Part shown: positions 1 to 7,463 of the stretch, piece after piece
Numbering within the stretch: position 1 is the stretch's first letter
How the letters are laid out: each line of letters opens with the position of its first letter
Source: Lactiplantibacillus plajomi
GTDB taxonomy: Bacteria; Bacillota; Bacilli; Lactobacillales; Lactobacillaceae
Length of the DNA stretch: 34,194 nt
Direction: 5' to 3'
Assembly (NCBI RefSeq): GCF_005405405.1
Contig: NZ_BJDZ01000031.1
Span: 1 to 34,194 of the forward strand
Made by a program: the position numbers and the translations under genes
Notes under the pieces: model-generated
What the model saw: the letters and a program-made list of their open reading frames with translations, nothing else
The model's database searches: none
What the model was told of the DNA's origin: nothing

Positions 1-99
1 AAGGATACACCTGTTCCCATGTCGAACACAGAAGTTAAGCTTCTTAGCGCCGAGAGTAGTTGGGGGATCGCTCCCTGCGAGGGTAGGACGTTGCCATGC
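1..99 (+). rRNA. rrf: 5S ribosomal RNA, 3' part
   Basis: The segment carries the conserved 5S rRNA blocks, including CCATGTCGAACACAGAAGTT and the GGGGGATCGCTCCCTGCGAG hairpin, and ends near TTGCCATGC. The 5' part lies before the window, so this is the end of an rRNA operon. Two tRNAs follow directly, which is a common Firmicutes arrangement. The exact 3' end is uncertain by a base or two. Confidence 0.95.
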
Positions 100-105
100 G
101 ATTAT

Positions 106-178
106 TCCGACATAGCTCAGTTGGTAGAGCGCTTGACTGTTAATCAAGATGTCGACGGTTCGAGCCCGCCTGTCGGAG
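106..178 (+). tRNA. tRNA-Asn (GTT)
   Basis: A 73-base cloverleaf can be drawn by hand. The acceptor arms are 106-112 and 171-177, the anticodon loop is at 137-143 with GTT at 139-141, and the T arm carries GGTTCGAGCCC. The gene encodes no CCA. It lies 6 bases after the 5S rRNA and is probably cut from the rRNA transcript. Confidence 0.97.
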
Positions 179-224
179 TGACAGTAGATGTTGGCAATTG
201 TGTTAACATCTATTTTTATATCAT

Positions 225-297
225 GCCGGCTTAGCTCAGTTGGTAGAGCATCGGTATCGTAAACCGAGGGTCATCAGTTCGACTCTGGTAGCCGGCA
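225..297 (+). tRNA. tRNA-Thr (CGT)
   Basis: A 73-base cloverleaf with acceptor arms 225-231 and 290-296. The anticodon stem is 251-255/263-267 and the anticodon CGT is at 258-260, reading ACG. The discriminator base is A297. It is the last gene of the rRNA-tRNA transcript before the terminator at 305. Confidence 0.96.
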
Positions 298-304
298 CTT
301 TTAA

Positions 305-332
305 AGGCGAGACGTGGTTCTCGTCTTTTTTA
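305..332 (+). terminator. Terminator of the rRNA-tRNA operon
   Basis: The stem GGCGAGA pairs with TCTCGTC (one G-T pair) around the loop CGTGGT, and a run of T follows directly. It starts 7 bases after tRNA-Thr. Confidence 0.85.
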
Positions 333-350
333 GACTAAAAAAATTGTTTG

Positions 351-391
351 AACGGGAGATTTCTACGGGGGCGTGGAAATCTCCTGTTTTG
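351..391 (+). terminator. Second hairpin terminator after the rRNA operon
   Basis: A 12-bp perfect stem (352-363 with 376-387) is followed by TTTTGTTT. It lies just 20 bases after the first terminator, giving tandem terminators behind a highly transcribed operon. The bases from here to the dtpT promoter at 636 are A+T-rich, and I see no gene or clear motif in them. Confidence 0.75.
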
Positions 392-635
392 TTTAGGACA
401 CCATGGTGCTGATCCGACCACTTTGTTTAATTAGATTTTACAAAAATGGGAATCGCTTACTTTACATTAACTTTTTTATTTTAAATTAGAAATTAATGTT
501 AGAACTTAAAAAACAAAATTAATATTATAGCTATAAATTGTTCGTTTTTAGCGAATTGGCGGGATTTGTTATCACTCGATAATAAGAAGCTAAATTAATA
601 TTAATGGGGGCTAGATTAAAAGTTGGTTAACTATA

Positions 636-664
636 TTGTTGAAAAAGATTAAGGCTAGTATAAT
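636..664 (+). promoter_or_regulatory. Sigma-70-type promoter of dtpT
   Basis: TTGTTG at 636-641 and a perfect TATAAT at 659-664 are separated by 17 bp. The start codon at 750 lies about 85 bases downstream, leaving a leader of roughly 80 bases. Confidence 0.7.
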
Positions 665-749
665 AGTTATTATGTTTAATTAAGAAACAAATTTTGTTGC
701 TTTTAAACGAAATAAACAAGCTGTGAGATTAAGTTTGGAGGAAATTCAA

Positions 750-2225
750 TTGGATGATAATGCGCAAAAGCCAGAAAAAACCTTTTTCGGGCAACCACGC
801 GGATTACGAACATTGTTCTTTACTGAAATGTGGGAACGATTTAGCTACTACGGGATGCGGGCCCTGCTCATTTACTACATGTACTACAGTGTGGCCAAGG
901 GTGGTTTAGGCTTTGATCAAGTTACCGCAGCCTCAATCATGTCGATTTACTCGGCCTTGGTTTACGTTTCTAGTGTGCTCGGGGGCTTCTTAAGTGACCG
1001 GGTCTGGGGGAGTCGTAAGACCGTTTTCTACGGCGGGATTTTAATCATGTTAGGGCACATCGTCCTTTCGACCCCGTTTGGTGCGGGTGCCCTGTTTATT
1101 TCAATCGCCCTGATTGTGATTGGGACCGGGTTATTAAAACCTAACGTTTCGGACATGGTTGGTCAATTATACGCACCGGACGATACCCGCCGGGACGCTG
1201 GGTTCAGTGTCTTTGTTTTCGGGATCAACTTGGGGTCACTGATTGCACCAATCTTAGTTGGTCGAATTGGGTTACAAGTTAACTTCCACCTTGGCTTCTC
1301 GTTAGCTGCCATCGGGATGTTCTTTGGATTATTGCAATATTACTTTGATGGTCGTAAGAACCTGAACGCGGCCAGCCTTTATCCGACTGACCCGTTGGAA
1401 CCTAAGGACTATAAGAAATTAGTTCAGCGGGTTGCCTTGGGCATTGTTGGCTTAGCATTGATTATCGTCTTAATGTACCTGATGAACATGCTGACGCTTG
1501 ACAACATTATTAACTTAATTAGTATTTTAGTTATTTTGACACCGGTGGTTTACTTCATCCTGATGTTGACTTCCGAAAAAACCAGTTCAACGGAACGCTC
1601 CCGGGTTCGCGCCTACGTGCCATTGTTCTTAGCAGCCGCCTTATTCTGGGCGATTGAAGAACAGGGTTCGGCGGTCTTGGCCTTGTTTGCGGCGAACCGG
1701 GTTAACTTGAACATTGGCTTCATGAATTTACAAGCCTCTGACTTTCAGTTATTGAATCCGTTATTTATTATGTTATACACCACGCCGTTCGTGTTCCTTT
1801 GGACGCGCTGGGGTAAGAAACAACCAAGTTCACCAACTAAGTTTGCGGTTGGGTTAGTCTTTGCCGGGGCGTCATACCTCTTTATGGCGTTACCAGGGAG
1901 CTTGTTTGGTACTGGCGGTAAGGTTAGTCCACTTTGGTTAGTGGGGAGCTGGGCGCTAGTTGAAATCGGTGAAATGCTGATTTCGCCAATTGGCTTGTCA
2001 GTGACGACTAAGCTGGCACCAAAGGCCTTCACCTCACAAATGATGAGTATGTGGTTCCTGACCGATGCGGTTGGGAGTGCCCTGAACGCGCAAATCGTTC
2101 GGTTCTACTCGAACAAGACCGAAGTGCCTTATTTTGCGATTATTGGGATTGCCAGCGTATTACTCGGGGTCATCTTGTTTGCGATGGTACCGTGGATTAA
2201 GCGCTCCATGAAAGGCGTTCTTTAA
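750..2225 (+). CDS. dtpT: Proton-coupled di/tripeptide transporter (POT/PTR family)
   Basis: The 491-residue membrane protein imports di- and tripeptides with protons across the cytoplasmic membrane. The POT signature ExxERFxYYG is seen at residues 26-35 ([10 protein letters not shown]). Many hydrophobic segments follow, fitting the 14-helix layout of bacterial POT proteins, and the length matches lactic DtpT. I chose the TTG at 750 because GGAGG at 737-741 sits 8 bases upstream. The upstream GTG at 723 would put the ribosome site inside the gene. The gene stands alone, with its own promoter and a terminator at 2236. Lactic acid bacteria need peptides as an amino-acid source, so the role fits. 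The family call is firm, but the exact peptide range is inferred. Confidence 0.95.
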   Translation: MDDNAQKPEKTFFGQPRGLRTLFFTEMWERFSYYGMRALLIYYMYYSVAKGGLGFDQVTAASIMSIYSALVYVSSVLGGFLSDRVWGSRKTVFYGGILIMLGHIVLSTPFGAGALFISIALIVIGTGLLKPNVSDMVGQLYAPDDTRRDAGFSVFVFGINLGSLIAPILVGRIGLQVNFHLGFSLAAIGMFFGLLQYYFDGRKNLNAASLYPTDPLEPKDYKKLVQRVALGIVGLALIIVLMYLMNMLTLDNIINLISILVILTPVVYFILMLTSEKTSSTERSRVRAYVPLFLAAALFWAIEEQGSAVLALFAANRVNLNIGFMNLQASDFQLLNPLFIMLYTTPFVFLWTRWGKKQPSSPTKFAVGLVFAGASYLFMALPGSLFGTGGKVSPLWLVGSWALVEIGEMLISPIGLSVTTKLAPKAFTSQMMSMWFLTDAVGSALNAQIVRFYSNKTEVPYFAIIGIASVLLGVILFAMVPWIKRSMKGVL

Positions 2226-2235
2226 ACCGATTTAT

Positions 2236-2273
2236 TAAAGGTATGTTATCTTATAAGGTAGCATACCTTTTTT
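2236..2273 (+). terminator. Terminator after dtpT
   Basis: A stem AAAGGTATG... pairing with ...GCATACCTTT (one G-T pair, short inner stem) is followed by T7. It lies 10 bases after the dtpT stop. The next gene's ribosome site follows within 15 bases, so the metallophosphoesterase may depend partly on readthrough. Confidence 0.85.
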
Positions 2274-2298
2274 TGTGGCCTTTAAAGGGGGGAGTAGG

Positions 2299-3126
2299 GT
2301 GGTACGGTTAGCACTTAGTAGCGATAACCATTTCGACGTTAACCGGGTCGACGCGGACGCAATGATGCGCGCCCAAGCGGCGTACCTTGCACAAAACGGC
2401 GTCCAGTATTATTTAGTTGCCGGGGACTTGTTTAACGACTTCCAACGTAGTCAGCGGTTTATCGTTGATTTACAGGCTCTGGTAGCGCCGTACACGCACG
2501 TTTATTGGATTGCGGGGAATCATGACATGGTTCACGGCGTTAGCTTTGACGAGCTTGAGGACGGCGGCTTTACGGGTTACCTGCATAATCGGTACGTGGA
2601 TATTCCGGGGACGGACTGGCGAATTATTGGTAATAACGGCTGGTACGATTACCAATTTGCTGCGCAGTTGCCGGGTAAGACCAGCCAGGACTTTGCCCAG
2701 TGGAAACGCGCGTATTGGATCGACCGGGCGATTGAGCAACCCATGGTGGATGCTGAACGGATGGACTTAGTTTTAACGCAGACGCGCGGCCAATTGGCGT
2801 TAGCACAGCAAACCGGTAAGCGGGTTGTATTCATGACCCACTTCGTACCCCGGGCGGACTACATCCGGATGTCGAGTGACCACCGTTTTTGGAACATGGC
2901 CAACGCGTTAATGGGGAGTCCGCGCTTAGGCACGCTGTTGGAGCAGTATCACGTGGCGCACGTCCTGTTTGGCCACTTACACATTCATCCCCAGCCGCTG
3001 AGCGTGGCGAACACCACCTACTACGATCAGGCGGTTGGTTACGGGCTTGCCCGCATCAATGAATGGGAAGCCACCAGCTTCATGGGTGAGTGGTATCAGC
3101 AGACCCGGTTTCTGGATTTGAAATAA
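2299..3126 (+). CDS. Calcineurin-like metallophosphoesterase
   Basis: A 275-residue cytoplasmic protein with all the metal-binding blocks of the calcineurin-like family: D9-N-H11, GD43, GNHD at 73-76, a THF block near 188 and GHLH near 230-235. These ligate two metal ions and cleave a phosphoester bond. The substrate cannot be read from the sequence. I chose GTG 2299 because GGGGGGAG at 2287-2294 is well placed in front of it. An earlier in-frame GTG at 2275 lies in the terminator tail of dtpT and has no ribosome site. No separate promoter is obvious, so expression may come from dtpT readthrough. No signal peptide or membrane segment is seen. Confidence 0.85.
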   Translation: MVRLALSSDNHFDVNRVDADAMMRAQAAYLAQNGVQYYLVAGDLFNDFQRSQRFIVDLQALVAPYTHVYWIAGNHDMVHGVSFDELEDGGFTGYLHNRYVDIPGTDWRIIGNNGWYDYQFAAQLPGKTSQDFAQWKRAYWIDRAIEQPMVDAERMDLVLTQTRGQLALAQQTGKRVVFMTHFVPRADYIRMSSDHRFWNMANALMGSPRLGTLLEQYHVAHVLFGHLHIHPQPLSVANTTYYDQAVGYGLARINEWEATSFMGEWYQQTRFLDLK

Positions 3127-3151
3127 AATTCAAAAAAGTTTGAAAAAAGCC

Positions 3152-3180
3152 TTGATTTTTTATTCAAAATTATGTATTCT
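3152..3180 (+). promoter_or_regulatory. Promoter of the tRNA-Tyr/tRNA-Gln unit
   Basis: TTGATT at 3152-3157 and TATTCT at 3175-3180 have a 17-bp spacer and end 20 bases before tRNA-Tyr. Confidence 0.55.
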
Positions 3181-3200
3181 AATATAGTTGAATGATTCAC

Positions 3201-3283
3201 GGAGGGGTAGCGAAGTCTGGCTAAACGCGGCGGACTGTAAATCCGCTCCTTCGGGTTCGGTGGTTCGAATCCACTCCCCTCCA
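3201..3283 (+). tRNA. tRNA-Tyr (GTA)
   Basis: An 83-base class II tRNA with acceptor arms 3201-3207 and 3276-3282, anticodon GTA at 3237-3239 and a long variable arm (CTCCTTCGGG region). The discriminator is A3283. Confidence 0.97.
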
Positions 3284-3292
3284 TTTCATTTT

Positions 3293-3364
3293 TGGGCTAT
3301 AGCCAAGTGGTAAGGCAACGGGTTTTGATCCCGTGATGCGCTGGTTCGAACCCAGCTAGCCCAA
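3293..3364 (+). tRNA. tRNA-Gln (TTG)
   Basis: A 72-base cloverleaf with acceptor arms 3293-3299 and 3357-3363. The anticodon TTG is at 3325-3327 and the T arm is GGTTCGAACCC. It lies 9 bases after tRNA-Tyr, so the two are one transcript. The restriction-modification island begins just downstream. Confidence 0.96.
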
Positions 3365-3381
3365 TAACTTCCAAATCGGCG

Positions 3382-3412
3382 AAAGTCATCAGATAATTCT
3401 GATGACTTTTTT
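3382..3412 (+). terminator. Terminator of the tRNA-Tyr/tRNA-Gln unit
   Basis: A perfect 11-bp stem AAAGTCATCAG/CTGATGACTTT with loop ATAATT is followed by TTTTTTG. Confidence 0.9.
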
Positions 3413-3455
3413 GTTGGATAAAAATACAAAACCAACCTTGCAGGGTAAATAAAAA

Positions 3456-3487
3456 TACCGTCAGCTCCGAATTAGGGGCGGGCGGTA
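3456..3487 (-). terminator. Orphan hairpin, terminator-like on the minus strand
   Basis: TACCGTCAGCTCC pairs with GGGGCGGGCGGTA over 13 positions with one mismatch and two G-T pairs. The loop has six bases. Read on the minus strand it is followed by a T-rich tract (ATTTTTATTT), while the plus side has none. No minus-strand gene in the window would end here. It may be a relic of a gene lost or displaced when the restriction-modification genes arrived. Confidence 0.4.
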
Positions 3488-3555
3488 ATTAGTAACTAAA
3501 ACAGAAATTTTGGTTTAAAACGTAATTATAATTAGTAATCGTTCAGAGGTAGTTG

Positions 3556-3578
3556 TATAATACGATATATCGTATTAT
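3556..3578 (+). promoter_or_regulatory. Methylase promoter -10 with a 22-bp perfect palindrome (likely operator)
   Basis: A perfect TATAAT at 3556-3561 overlaps a perfect 22-bp palindrome at 3557-3578, with half-site ATAATACGATA. No good -35 box lies 16-18 bp upstream. The palindrome covers the -10 and the likely transcription start, 17 bases before the methylase ATG. It is the natural candidate for binding by the helix-turn-helix at the start of that protein. Confidence 0.65.
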
Positions 3579-3594
3579 GAAATGAGAAGGTTAT

Positions 3595-4620
3595 ATGCAA
3601 ATAAGCGAAATATTAGCTGAGCGAGGTTTGACGGCCAAACAGGTTGCCATTCATCAACGGATCCCATATACAACGCTCCAATCTACTTTTGAACGATCAG
3701 TAGATAAATGGTCAGTTGGTACACTGCGGGCAATTGCTGCAGAGACAGATTTGGGGGTTGAAGAATTGCTGAATTTATTGAGCGGAAATGATCCACTAAC
3801 ACCCTTTATTAAATGGGTTGGTGGTAAGCGACAGCTACTAGGACAAATTAATCAATTACTTCCATCATCATTTAATAGATACTTTGAGCCGTTTCTCGGT
3901 GGAGGAGCTGTTTTTCTCAATTTAACACCACCAAACGCGGTCGTAAATGATTTTAATCCTGAACTCGTAAATGTCTGGAAGGTAGTAAAACAGCAACCAG
4001 AAGACCTAATGAGATTGTTGCAGAAACACCAGCAAAACAACAGTAAGGCCTACTACCTTGATTTGAGACAAACGGATCGCGATGGACGAATTGAAAAAAT
4101 GTCAACAGTTGAGCGTGCAGCCCGATTTATTTACATGAATAAGACTGGTTTTAATGGTCTTTGGCGGGTTAATCAAGCTGGACAAAACAATGTACCATAC
4201 GGTCGTTATAAGAATCCAAATATTTGTGACGAACGAATCTTATCCGTATCTGCGTATTTGAATGAGCACCAGATAACTATTTTGAACACTGATTATCGTA
4301 AAGCTGTTGAGGATGCCACGAAACACGATTTTGTTTACTTTGATCCACCATATATTCCAGTAAACTTAACTTCTTCCTTTACTGCCTACACAAATACAGG
4401 CTTTGGTTTGAAGCAGCAGGAACAGCTGCGGGATACTTTTGTTTCTCTGACACGAAAAGGTGTTTACGTCATGTTGTCCAATGCGGATGTTCCTCTAATT
4501 GAGGAGCTGTACGGAAAACTAGATTCAACAGTGATTCACCACGTTGTCGCCAAACGTAATATCAATTCTGTTGGTTCTAAACGTGGTAATGTTGGTGAAG
4601 TTATTATTACGAATTATTAA
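3595..4620 (+). CDS. HTH-Dam fusion: N6-adenine DNA methyltransferase, probably GATC-specific, with an N-terminal XRE-like domain
   Basis: The 341-residue protein has two parts. Residues 1-63 form a Cro/C1-type helix-turn-helix (ILAERGLTAKQVAIHQRIPY and onward). From about 70 on it is a class D12 (alpha) adenine methyltransferase, with FIKWVGGKRQ at 71-80, FEPFLGGGAVF for S-adenosylmethionine and DPPY at 250-253 as catalytic motif. The tail resembles DpnM/Dam-type GATC enzymes, so GATC is the likely target, by family. DpnM-like enzymes lack the N-terminal domain. That domain probably represses its own gene through the palindrome at 3557-3578, as described for other HTH-bearing methylases such as M.SsoII. 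The ribosome site GAGAAGG at 3584-3590 supports the ATG. The gene faces the endonuclease gene tail to tail. The region is A+T-richer than its neighbours, which suggests transfer. Confidence 0.9.
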   Translation: MQISEILAERGLTAKQVAIHQRIPYTTLQSTFERSVDKWSVGTLRAIAAETDLGVEELLNLLSGNDPLTPFIKWVGGKRQLLGQINQLLPSSFNRYFEPFLGGGAVFLNLTPPNAVVNDFNPELVNVWKVVKQQPEDLMRLLQKHQQNNSKAYYLDLRQTDRDGRIEKMSTVERAARFIYMNKTGFNGLWRVNQAGQNNVPYGRYKNPNICDERILSVSAYLNEHQITILNTDYRKAVEDATKHDFVYFDPPYIPVNLTSSFTAYTNTGFGLKQQEQLRDTFVSLTRKGVYVMLSNADVPLIEELYGKLDSTVIHHVVAKRNINSVGSKRGNVGEVIITNY

Positions 4621-4670
4621 AAAGAACAAGGGCTTCAACGTGTAAGACCACGTTGAAGCCCTTGTTCTTT
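4621..4670. terminator. Bidirectional terminator between methylase and endonuclease genes
   Basis: A perfect 22-bp inverted repeat (4621-4642 with 4649-4670) has a loop of six bases. A T-rich run lies on each outer side. The methylase stop (4618-4620) abuts its left edge and the endonuclease stop (4670-4672) overlaps its right edge. Confidence 0.92.
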
Positions 4671-6210
4671 TATACGTGTAACCCAAGTTGTTTTAGGACT
4701 TGTTTACATAGAGACTTAATGCTGGAAACTCGTCTTGGTAAAGTTGAATCAGAAATTTGGCTTTTTAAAGGTACTGTAAGCATTTCAGTATTAATTGCTG
4801 CAATAATGTCGTTGTTATCTAGTGACTCATGTTTAATTAGTTTTTTTAGCACTGCTCTAAAGCTTAGGTGTTCGGAAAATTCTTTAAGTAATAGCGTGTA
4901 GCGTTCGTGCGTTGTTGTTGTGGCAATTTTTTGTCCTAACGTAGTAGGAACATAAAGCTTTTTATTTAAATCGTAGTCGACTAAATGTAAGTAACCTAGC
5001 AAGTTTAGATAGTAGTTGTATTGTCGCTGGTTGTATTTGAAAGCATCGACAAAGGCCTCGCTGGAACTTGAAGGTATTTTGTCGTCAGATGCTGTTATAT
5101 AGTTGTCAGACTCAGCTAGTAAGCTGAGGTAGTCCAATGCAATTTGTAAGTTGTTAGCTTGTGGGAAGCTAATTGTATTTTTATTTGCGTATACGGGATA
5201 GTTTGAGAGAATCGGTTGATTATCAACAAGCTTGTTAAATGTTTCGGGATCCTCGGCACTTAAAAGCGTCTCTTGAGTATCGCCGACGTTATATATATAT
5301 TTGGGATCACTTGAGAGGCTAAATTTATACTGTTGCCGTAGCTTTATGGAATTCATATTTTCAAGATCTGTAAATTCGTAAACGGATAGGATGTACAAAT
5401 CTTTTGTTTTAACGAAGTACCCTGCGAACACTTTTTGTGAGTGTTTAAACGTGTCATAATTTGTTCGATCAGTAGTCGTGGAATAAATAGTTGTCGAATA
5501 TTGAAGTCTTTTGGAAACTTCATTTTGCTTTCAACGATTAAGATTGTTTCCTCGGATTCGTACACACCATCTATTTCTGTTTGCCAAGTGTTTAGTTGAA
5601 AAGTCAGCGGTTGCTTATTCAACGTACTATTTACGGAGAAATGTATGTCTTGCACGTTATTTTTTCCGCTCAATGTGGCGACTACGGTTTTATTTCGTTT
5701 ATCCAGCGCATGAAAAACGTATGCAAACATGCCCGTTACCTCAGCAACTGTTTGCGCGTTGGGCTCAGTAGTTATATTGTTAAAATCCAAACTGGCAACT
5801 TTTAATGGACTAGTCATCGGGATTATTTCAACATCTTTGTTCTTCAATTTTTGATACATGTCGAATGGTGCGATTCGGTATGTATTTTCCCCAATCGGCA
5901 TAATCTGTAAATTATATCCTTTAAAAATATTTGGAAGGTCGGCAGAGAAATCAAATTTAAGAATATTTCGATTGTCAGGAATTTGACGCGAACTAAATTT
6001 TTCTTTCCAAAGTGATTGAATGTTTGAATTTCGCATCATTTGCTTGGTTGAGATGTCGAAATAACCATCTTGTTCGATTTGACTAACGATGTTGTATTTT
6101 TCGAATAACAAATCCCAAGCACGACTGGGATTATTTTCACGTTTATCTGCAGAATCTAAGCTAAATTTCAAATGTCGTTTTTCTTGCTCCATGTTTAAAG
6201 AACACTCCAT
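4670..6210 (-). pseudogene. Type II restriction endonuclease gene, broken by a frameshift
   Basis: Two overlapping minus-strand frames make one protein of about 510 residues. The first (6210 to 5353, 285 codons) holds a PD-(D/E)XK nuclease site: D214 in TEIDG, then E227-S-K229 in IVESK after a hydrophobic strand. The second (5431 to 4670, 253 codons) looks like a helical, probably winged-helix, C-terminal domain. Adding one A to the A5 run (T5 at 5432-5436 on the plus strand) joins them as ...NTHKKVFAGYFVKTK... in one frame, so a one-base loss is the simplest reading. The convergent methylase makes it the matching nuclease, probably cutting GATC. I do not recognise its exact family. The start may be ATG 6210 or ATG 6192. 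The nuclease is probably off, but a sequencing error or slippage in the A-run is possible. Confidence 0.75.
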
Positions 6211-6243
6211 ATTTTTCGTTTCTAAAATGTTTGATTTTAAAAC

Positions 6244-6271
6244 GTTATAGGCTACGTGTGTATTGTACCAA
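6244..6271 (-). promoter_or_regulatory. Probable promoter of the endonuclease gene
   Basis: On the minus strand TTGGTA (plus 6266-6271) and TATAAC (plus 6244-6249) are separated by 16 bp. They end about 35 bases before the ATG at 6210. Confidence 0.5.
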
Positions 6272-6305
6272 AACTGGTTTTATGGGAATAGTAGGTTAAA
6301 TCCAT

Positions 6306-6437
6306 TTATGTTGAGGAGCGCGTCTCCGTCACCAACACGTTCTCTTGCGCCTGCAACGTGTTTTCACCCCAGTTAACGCCGGTGAGTAGGGTCAGACTGG
6401 CAATGGTCACTAGCACGGCTTTCTTGAATAATGACAT
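6306..6437 (-). CDS. Possible small secreted peptide, 43 residues
   Basis: The frame reads MSLFKKAVLVTIASLTLLTG and onward to stop at 6306. It looks like a complete secretion signal: a lysine pair at 5-6, a hydrophobic core at 7-20, and a cleavage-like LQA at residues 28-30. A short polar tail QENVLVTETRSST would be released. AAAGGA lies 11 bases before the ATG. An extended -10 (TGGTATAAC) is seen on the minus strand, at plus 6471-6479. I do not recognise the peptide. It could be a genuine small exported peptide or the stump of a longer secreted protein. It sits between the restriction island and proC, reading away from proC. Confidence 0.45.
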   Translation of the reverse strand: MSLFKKAVLVTIASLTLLTGVNWGENTLQAQENVLVTETRSST

Positions 6438-6470
6438 GGTGTCACGTCCTTTCCGAAATGGTTACTTTAG

Positions 6471-6479
6471 TTATACCAG
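6471..6479 (-). promoter_or_regulatory. Extended -10 promoter of the small peptide gene
   Basis: TGGTATAAC on the minus strand fits TGnTATAAT with one mismatch. It lies about 35 bases before the ATG at 6437. No clear -35 box is present, as is usual for extended -10 promoters. Confidence 0.4.
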
Positions 6480-6593
6480 CGGAATTTGAAGAAACGGCGA
6501 CGTTTCAATAAAGATATTTGCCATGACGTACCCGCAAAATTACGGTAAGCTAGAGGTATTCAATTAACTTTACGAACTGAGGGAGTCATCAAT

Positions 6594-7385
6594 ATGAAAA
6601 TTGGATTTATTGGTGCCGGCAACATGGGCCGCGCCATCATTGACGGTTGGTTAAAAAAACGAGCGGTCGCTGCAAGTGACCTCTACGTCCACAGCGCCCA
6701 CGCAGCTAGTTACGAACCGTACGCGAAGCAAAACGGGCTGAACGCCGTAGCGTCCAACTTGGAGGTGGCCCAAGCCGCCGACGTGGTCGTTTTGGCGGTT
6801 AAGCCGAACATTGCGTTAGGAGCGTTAAAGGAAGTTCAACCGGCGTTAACGGCGGGGAAGTGGGTAATTACGATGGTGTCGGGCTTAAGCTTGGCCGATT
6901 ACGCCACCGTTGCACCGCAAGTCGGGATTTTACGGATTATGCCCAACGTGAACGTGGCGATTGGCGCCGGGATGACGGCCTTGATTGGTAACGACGCGTT
7001 GACGACGGAACAGTACGCCGCCGGTCAAAAGTTATTCGATGCCATTGGTGAAACTAGTGAAGTTGCCGAAAAGGACTTCAGTACCTTCGCCGCGTTAGCG
7101 GGTAGTTCGCCAGCCTACGTTTACTTTTTCATCGATGCGATGGCTAGGGCCGGCGTCAAGCACGGGCTGAGTAAGGCGGTAGCGACCAAAATCGCGGCCC
7201 AAGCAACCCTGGGCAGTGCCGAAATGGTCCTCAAATCGGATAAAATTCCGTTTGACCTCATCGATCAGGTTTCATCACCGGGCGGGACGACGGTTGCCGG
7301 GCTGTTAGCAATGGAAGAAGCCGGTTTTATGACCTCGGTCGTTAAGGGCATTGACGCCACGATTGCTAAGGAACTCGGCGACTAA
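6594..7385 (+). CDS. proC: Pyrroline-5-carboxylate reductase
   Basis: The 263-residue cytoplasmic enzyme reduces pyrroline-5-carboxylate to proline with NAD(P)H, the last step of proline synthesis. The Rossmann motif GAGNMG is at residues 7-12. The C-terminal dimer and substrate region carries the ProC blocks AGSSPAYVYFFIDAM and SPGGTTVAGL. The length is typical of the family. GAGGGAG sits 8 bases before the ATG. A weak promoter (TTGCCA at 6518, 17 bp, TACGGT) is possible. No proA or proB is nearby, so proC stands apart from the rest of the pathway, as is frequent in this group. The nagA gene follows after 78 bases with its own promoter. Confidence 0.95.
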   Translation: MKIGFIGAGNMGRAIIDGWLKKRAVAASDLYVHSAHAASYEPYAKQNGLNAVASNLEVAQAADVVVLAVKPNIALGALKEVQPALTAGKWVITMVSGLSLADYATVAPQVGILRIMPNVNVAIGAGMTALIGNDALTTEQYAAGQKLFDAIGETSEVAEKDFSTFAALAGSSPAYVYFFIDAMARAGVKHGLSKAVATKIAAQATLGSAEMVLKSDKIPFDLIDQVSSPGGTTVAGLLAMEEAGFMTSVVKGIDATIAKELGD

Positions 7386-7404
7386 AAATACTTGGTAACG
7401 GTAG

Positions 7405-7433
7405 TTGCAAGTTTGGTCTATACCGATTATAAT
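7405..7433 (+). promoter_or_regulatory. nagA promoter with an internal NagR-type operator
   Basis: TTGCAA at 7405-7410 and a perfect TATAAT at 7428-7433 have a 17-bp spacer. Inside the spacer, 7415-7424 reads GGTCTATACC, an imperfect palindrome with GGT/ACC arms. This resembles operators of HutC-subfamily GntR repressors such as NagR. A bound protein would block polymerase. The regulator is most likely the gene at 8624. Confidence 0.7.
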
Positions 7434-7463
7434 GTAACTATAAAATCCAAGGAGGAATTGTTC

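Noticed and set aside
3293-6330. Phage-like integration with duplicated tRNA-Gln end
   Set aside because: I looked for a repeat of the tRNA-Gln 3' end beyond the restriction genes and saw none. No integrase is present.
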